Assembly (NCBI GenBank): GCA_019914995.1
Contig: CM034141.1
Span: forward strand, 3,162,001-3,226,000
DNA length: 64,000 nucleotides
Direction of reading: 5' to 3'
Origin: Acanthochlamys bracteata
Taxonomy: Eukaryota > Streptophyta > Magnoliopsida > Pandanales > Velloziaceae
Shown: piece by piece, positions 58,704 through 64,000 of the stretch
Numbering within the stretch: position 1 is the stretch's first letter
How the letters are laid out: every line of letters begins with the position of its first letter
The notes under the pieces: generated by a model
Told to the model about the DNA's origin: nothing
What the model saw: the letters and a program-made list of their open reading frames with translations, nothing else
Databases searched by the model: none
Made by a program: the position numbers and the translations under genes

Positions 58704-60210
58704 CTGAAAGCTAAAGAAAGTGAGCCAAGGCAATCAATATGGAAGGAAGCTAATTAAACCTGAGTAGCAAGAAACTCGATTCAGAGAATCAAACAAATTA
58801 ATTACACAGCGAACACTTAATTGATTTTACCCTAGAACCAGCAGACTGTTGGTCTTTTCAACTTGAAATGATGAGGAAGAAGGGAAAAGTAAATAATGCA
58901 CAAGCAAACTAAATAAGTTATGAAGCATTAGTGGTAAGTGGAATTTAAATGACATGGTAAGTGACTTCTCAATTGATTGACGACATGGAGAATATCATGG
59001 CCATCCAACCAAACTCTACTAGTTACTGTTAACCTAAAATGAAGGGTGGGACATAAAAAAAATCAGTGCACGCAAGGGAAGCAATTTAAAGAAAAGTTGA
59101 ACATCCAAGCGGCATCCAATGGGTACATTTGACCTGAAACGAAGAGGTAAGAAGGAAGAGGAAAAGAGGCAAAGCAATCAGTATCCAAGCACACTAATAA
59201 GCTTAATTAGCAACAAAAGGATTTGGAGAAGGAAATGACTTAAGTAAGCCAGCAAACAAATACTTGGTGGACTACTAAGCTCAATGATATGTTTGAAGCT
59301 CCAACTAATCTTCAGTTGGTCCTTTCAACTTGAAATGAAGAGGGAAAAGGAAAACTTAACAATATCAAATCAAGCTAAGAAAGATAAGAAGATAGCAAAA
59401 AAGGTTTCAGACAAGCAGCGAAGGGATAGCTTTAATCAATGCCGTGCATTGGGAAAAGTTGGTTATATAAACCCTAAAGGATGAACATTGACCTTCCAAC
59501 CACAATTGGTTCTTTCAAACTGAAACTAAGAAAGATAAAGGAAAAACAATCAGAATGCAACCAAACAAAGATATTTAAGAAGTAGCATAAGGGTTCAGAA
59601 AAGTGGTAACCTAACTAAGTAGCAAAAACAATCATTTCACTCAATTGTCCATATTGAAAAAATGTCTGGCCCTGCAATATGTTCTTTTTAGGATATTCCT
59701 AAAACACTGAGGAAAGAAGGAAAAAGGAATTATTATGAAGGTAAACTGAACATGTTATACCGCAAAAGGAGTAGAGAAAAACAACTTAACTAAAAAGCCA
59801 AGTGTCTTCGGTGTCAATTTGCCTGTTTCTAAGAAAAGTTGATAACTAGTTAACCTAACCTATAACAAAAGGGACATGGAGAAGAACCATTATGCCATCA
59901 AAGCAACAAAATTAAGTGGCAAAAGGATCCGGCGATGCAGGCAACCGAACTAAGCAGGAAAACGACTACTTGATTGTATATTTCAAAGAAAAGTTGATCC
60001 TCCAATCACCATATCATTGCTTCTTTATACTGACACGAATGACTGGAAAATTAATAAGCTTGAAACAAAAATAAATAAATAACTTAAGCAGTACAAAAAG
60101 GTTCCAAAAGCAGAAACTTAACTAAGAAGGAAATCGAGATCAATTGCTAGCATATATAAGAGGTTAATCCTCAAACAAACACTTCATTCTTTTAACCTAA
60201 AGCAAAATGG
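58704..60210 (-). repeat. Exon/intron-like array 8, inverted
   Basis: The same units as in arrays 1-7 on the minus strand, with cores near 58,850, 59,030, 59,130, 59,325, 59,510, 59,690, 59,850, 60,030 and 60,195. In plus-strand text the landmarks appear as GTTGGTCTTTTCAACTTGAA, TAGCAACAAAAGGATTTGGA and CTTAACTAAGTAGCA. The ATG-started frame at 59,284-59,484 is within this array and is not a gene. Confidence 0.85.
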
Positions 60211-60849
60211 CTGAAAGTTGGAACAATCAAGGCTCAAAATTAAGTTTGAGGTAATTAGCAAAGAAAGGAATAGACAAGTGGCCAACTTAACTAAGCCGAT
60301 TTACTACTTTAGTGATGCATGCATAACCCGACAGTTTCTTCTTGGATTTACGTTTATACAAGAACGACGACAGCTGTGGTCTTCTAGGAAGCTGCACTTT
60401 TCTCAAGCAGTTAGCTAGTAATTTTCTTCGCCAAGAAAATTCTCAAATGAAATACAGTTGAATGCAGCATACATCTCCCGTTCAATCGCTTTCTATACCT
60501 AAGACAAAAGACTAGAAAAACTGCTCACTATGTTACTACATCAACTGACATATCGGAGATCGTGAAGAACAAGAACTGTGGATATAGTTATGCACTATAA
60601 TGATGGGAAGTCATATACGATTGCAGACAATGAGATGGGTGGAATGGATGGTGACATGAGGTGTCGACACAGTGAAAGCATCCATACGATACCTACACAC
60701 TCACAAGACTGCTACGAGGAAAAAGATTCACCTAATAATAAAAAATCGTTGTTCAAGAAAGGTCGTCGCTTGTTAAAGAACTGCTGAATCGATGTACTAT
60801 GCTAGTACAAACTAGCCTCCTTACTGTTTATTATCCACACTACCTGAAA
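60211..60849. other. Unassigned segment with one coding-like frame
   Basis: 60,578-60,787 is open for 69 codons on the plus strand (MDIVMHYNDGKSYTIADNEM.. ending KKSLFKKGRRLLKNC), with more balanced residue use than most frames here. It has no counterpart in locus copies A and B, so it may have been inserted. I recognise no family. The preceding frame 60,218-60,418 overlaps the array edge and looks accidental. Confidence 0.3.
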
Positions 60850-61147
60850 TGTATGTCCTATATATGCTTTATACCATGCGTGATCTCAAAAGGCCACAGA
60901 GAAGGGGCATCTTGTGATACATACAAGTTAAAAAGGTTAAGTATCCAACCTACCACTTGTAGTAACTTGGGTATTCTTTCTTGACCCCCTAGACTCGACT
61001 TTTCTCTATTGCACTTCAGCCGAAAACAAAGACATGATAATCTTTTGTTCATACATCAATTACCCACCTTTATACTTCAAATAAAATTTCCTAGACCAAA
61101 CCCAAATCCTCTCCATGAAACAAAAGAATAAGCTACATATGGCTTTA
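60850..61147 (-). repeat. Inverted copy of the 14.2 kb spacer module
   Basis: The reverse complement contains TTTGTTTCATGGAGAGGATT, GTCTAGGAAATTTTATT and AAAGAATACCCAAGTTACTA, matching 14,210-14,420 and, less well, 6,350-6,560. Confidence 0.7.
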
Positions 61148-61420
61148 GGGGCCGTTTGGCTAAACTTAAAACTTTTAATTTTTATAACAAAGTTATTTTT
61201 TTGACTTTTTTTAAAAAAGAAGTAGCTGAAAACTTTTTTAAAAAAAGGAGATATGTGTTTGGATAAATTTTACTTTTTCTGAAAAAAAGTTGAATAAAAT
61301 GTTTGGCAAAGAAGAGCTGAAAAGTTTAAAAAAATTATACAAAGACTAAAATATTCTTTACAATAATGATATATATATATATACATACGTATATGTACAT
61401 ATATATATATATATATATAT

Positions 61421-61822
61421 GGGAAGGGATAGGGGCACTCTCTTCTTAAGGGCACTCCCTCTCTGATTTATGGCCGAAATGACCTCCAACTTCAATCTCC
61501 ACCGTTGGATATGAAAAATTATGAATTAGAAACCTACCCATAAAATTTCAGCTCAATCGAACCACGAATTCACCTCCATCCGATCACTTGATCAATATGA
61601 CAGAAATGATACAACATATATATTTTTATATTTTTTTACTTTCTGTCATCTTGATCAAATGATCGGATGGAGGTGAATTGGTGGTCCGATTGAGCTGAAA
61701 TTTTATAGATAGATTTCTAACTCATAGTTTTTCATATCCAACGGTGGAGATTAGATTTGAAAGTCACTCTGACCATAAACCGGCCCAGGAGTGCTCTTAA
61801 GGAGGGAGTGCCCCTATCCCTC
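61421..61822. mobile_element. Fold-back MITE of ~400 bp
   Basis: Starts GGGAAGGGATAGGGGCACTC and ends GAGTGCCCCTATCCCTCC. Nearly the whole element pairs with itself: AATCTCCACCGTTGGATATG with CATATCCAACGGTGGAGATT, AAATTTCAGCTCAATCGAAC with its complement, and TTCACCTCCATCCGATCA with TGATCGGATGGAGGTGAA, around a short AT loop near 61,615-61,640. It sits in a (TA)n tract, so the target duplication cannot be read. It would fold into one long hairpin and, if transcribed, could give small RNAs. Confidence 0.85.
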
Positions 61823-61862
61823 CATATATATATATATATATTTGTGTGTGTGTGTGTGTATA
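61823..61862 (+). repeat. (TA)n(TG)n microsatellite
   Basis: ATATATATATATAT followed by TGTGTGTGTGTGTG. A related (TA)n tract lies at 61,370-61,420 on the other side of the fold-back element. Confidence 0.9.
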
Positions 61863-61997
61863 TGTAATTATATTAACTTAACAAGGTCAACAATATTATT
61901 TCTCTCCAAACAGACAAAAAAGTTACTCAGCGTAACTTTTATTTCTATGACTTATAAGTTGAAAAAATAACTTATAAGTTATTTATCCAAACACTCT

Positions 61998-62739
61998 TAT
62001 TTAGTTGAGAAACCCATTGTCATTCCAGCTCCATATCAAACAATACAAGCAACAAAAATAACTTTCAAAAGACGCCCTCAAGAAAATTTTGTTTTAAATT
62101 GATACTTTGGAATTATACATTCTTCACTATCTAGATTCTTCCACTATCTATAATAAACAGGATTTTAATATAAAAAAAAGGATAAAAAGTGTGCTAAAAG
62201 AACAACAGATGCATACCTATTAGAAATGATTAGAGGAAGTTATAGTGTTCCTGGAAAGGAAGAGAAGCACACAAGTAACACAAGTAGGCATACAGAGCTT
62301 GACTTATTGCCAAGACTGAAGAAAAATTGACTCTAACCAGTATAACTTTGTCCTTTTTAAATACGGAGGGAGAAAGGAAAAACATTCAGTAGGCAACCAA
62401 GCAAAATGTTTAAGGAGCAGAAAGTTTCAAAGAAGTGGGCAATCTAACTATGTAGGAAAGGGATTGCTTGATCTATTGCCTGTATTAGAGAAATGTTATC
62501 TCCAACCCATTCACGTTAGGATATTCTAACCTAAAACACTTATAAAAAAGGAAAATAATTACTATGCAAGCAACTGAACAAGTTATGCAGCAACAAAAGG
62601 AGTAAACGAACCACACAATTTAACTAAAAAGGCATGTGTCTACCAGGTCAATTTGCCTGCAGGAGAAAAGTTGGACCTCCAAGACGCATTTAACTGGTTC
62701 ATAACCTAAAACAAAAAGGGGGTAGGAAAGATTCATCAT
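61998..62739 (-). repeat. Inverted locus copy C, array 9
   Basis: From ~62,330 the minus strand shows units with cores near 62,350, 62,520 and 62,700 (AACCAGTTAAATGCGTCTTG, GTCCAACTTTTCTCC). The sequence near 62,515-62,545 (CACGTTAGGATATTCTAACC) corresponds to the GGTTAGAATATCCTGACG segment at 7,790. 61,998-62,330 shows no clear feature. Confidence 0.7.
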
Positions 62740-64000
62740 TGTTGGAATTATAAAGATAATTTTGATGATAACAAAGAATTAAGAACTATGATTTATATAA
62801 AACTAATAATTTGAAAATAAGTTCTGCAGGATTAGACAAACAAAGATCATTTAATTTACAGCAGATAAAAACAGCCATCATACAGCCAACTGCTATACTA
62901 CTACTAACAGCATTCGGAACAGAGGATGCCACAACCACATTACAGTCAGCTGTTCGACTACTGAAGCATAAGAAGACTTCTCTGTTTCGAAACAGACCTT
63001 TGTGTTCAACGGCAACGAAATTTCCCTTACTTCAAAAAATCACCTGCACTCACAACAGACTGAAGCACTTCAAACAGAAGATCTACAAGAGCTTTTCACA
63101 GAAAAAGAAAGCTCAATAATCAAGGAAAGAAAACACATTACACAAGTCAAAGTCTTTATTCAAATCAAGCAATCAACCTGCATTGCATTTATTATGGACA
63201 AGCCATATCAACTCATCAGCTCACCGAGTCTAGACAGAAGCTTAGCTAAATTAAACTTTCAACCGTTTGCAGCAAATTCAAACTTCTACAACGCATTTAA
63301 TGCAACGAAGACCTTGCACAAAGACAGCCGAAAGAAGGTTGGAAGCAGTTGATTAACCACTGGACAAAACCGACTCCTCTCTAACGTGAAAAACTACCTG
63401 TGAAAGAGCGCCAACAGCAACGTTCTTCAACGGCTCCTGCACAGAGAAGAAACTCTATAAGAAGGGAGTCACAGCAACGAAGAATAGCAGAGAGAGAGAA
63501 CATAAGAAAACAGAAGTAGAGAGAACCCAATCAAAACAGAGATATACAAGAACTCTACCACTCTACACAAAAATATCCTGCTGCTGGTCACGAACTCTAC
63601 TACTCCACACAAACAAATCTTGCTGCCAATTATACTGAAGAAATCTCTCTCAGCAACCTCTCCGATCATCTCATCTGAATCACATCATGAACACTTAACA
63701 TTCATGAGATAGATCCTGTGCTCAATTTTGGTTTATTTTCTTGTAACCTCTTACTGACATTATAAAGGTGGTGCTGCAGGCACCGGTAAAGGAAGCTCAG
63801 GTAGAGCTTGGTGTAAGCTCTTAGACCTTGTAATAGAGTTAGCAAATCAGCCAGGAGGACAGGCGTGTCCAATAGGCTGTTAGGGGTTGTCTTGGTGAAG
63901 AAACTCGGTAGAGTAAGTGTGCTTGATGAAGCACTTTGCTCTAGGTGTATTTGTAGCTTATTAAAGGTTTAGTGAAGCTTTGGCTCTGGTGATAGAGCGA
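62740..64000 (+). mobile_element. Third LTR of the Sirevirus family, running off the window (fossil)
   Basis: Starts TGTTGGAATTATAAAGATAA and follows the 3' LTR at 56,223 to the window end (..GGCTCTGGTGATAGAGCG), where ~270 bases of LTR would remain. Whether it is a solo LTR or the 5' LTR of another element cannot be told here. It is clearly diverged from the two LTRs at 48-58 kb, so it represents a separate insertion. A TATA-like CTATAAGAAGGG lies near 63,453. Confidence 0.9.

Larger units (their letters stand above)
61148..61997. mobile_element. Tourist-like element (TSD TTA) holding a fold-back element
   Basis: Begins GGGGCCGTTTGGC and ends TTATCCAAACACTC, with TTA on both sides. The ends (AAACTTAAAACTTTT.. 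and ..AACTTATAAGTTATTTATCC) are AT-rich, imperfect inverted repeats, fitting PIF/Harbinger MITEs. Removing the inner fold-back and its TA-rich flanks leaves ~400 bp. Confidence 0.65.

Overview
The window looks like nuclear DNA of a eudicot plant. It is AT-rich, has no bacterial-style gene packing, and carries plant repeat families: a Sirevirus-type Ty1/copia element with an initiator-Met tRNA primer site, a Ty3/gypsy fossil, a CACTA end, hAT-like and Tourist-like DNA elements, and an organelle-derived tRNA. I cannot name the species. I found no complete host protein-coding gene. What remains of host genes is exon-sized: a 40S ribosomal protein S13 (uS15) exon fragment at 43.2 kb, several unrecognised exon-like pieces, and one plausible promoter-proximal first exon near 25.4 kb.

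Layout. (1) 1-16.7 kb and 26.6-39.9 kb are two direct, diverged copies of one complex locus. 1-3.9 kb matches 29.1-32.9 kb, and 6.8-10.1 kb matches 37.9-39.9 kb. Both hold arrays of a degenerate 150-190 bp unit that resembles a duplicated exon plus its intron: a pyrimidine tract and TTTCAG, then GTTAAAAGAACCAA, then GGTTGGAGGGTCAAC. (2) 16.8-26.6 kb separates them. It holds a 2.7 kb LTR-like sequence between ~530 bp direct repeats, three Tourist-like MITEs with 3-bp target duplications, small coding-like fragments and the putative gene start at 25.2-25.5 kb. (3) 39.9-57.8 kb is a nest of transposable elements: a hAT-like element holding a minus-strand solo LTR, a minus-strand Ty3/gypsy fossil, a CACTA terminus, a GTGAATG-rich simple repeat and a broken Sirevirus with gag, pol and env-like parts. 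(4) 57.8-62.7 kb is a third copy of the locus, now inverted, interrupted by a Tourist-like element that itself holds a fold-back element. (5) From 62,740 to the window end lies another LTR of the same Sirevirus family.

The most unusual feature is the repeat locus. More than forty recognisable units fall into several arrays, and at least four arrays end in the same variant unit (GTTAATAGAACCAACGGCCTCC-like). In the inverted copy that end unit keeps a clean acceptor, a 15-codon open exon (VNRTNGLRLIYFQFK) and a donor. This suggests the arrays grew by repeated duplication of a small exon and its flanking intron, followed by segmental and inverted duplication of the whole locus. That history is an inference. 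All comparisons were made by eye, without alignment or database search.
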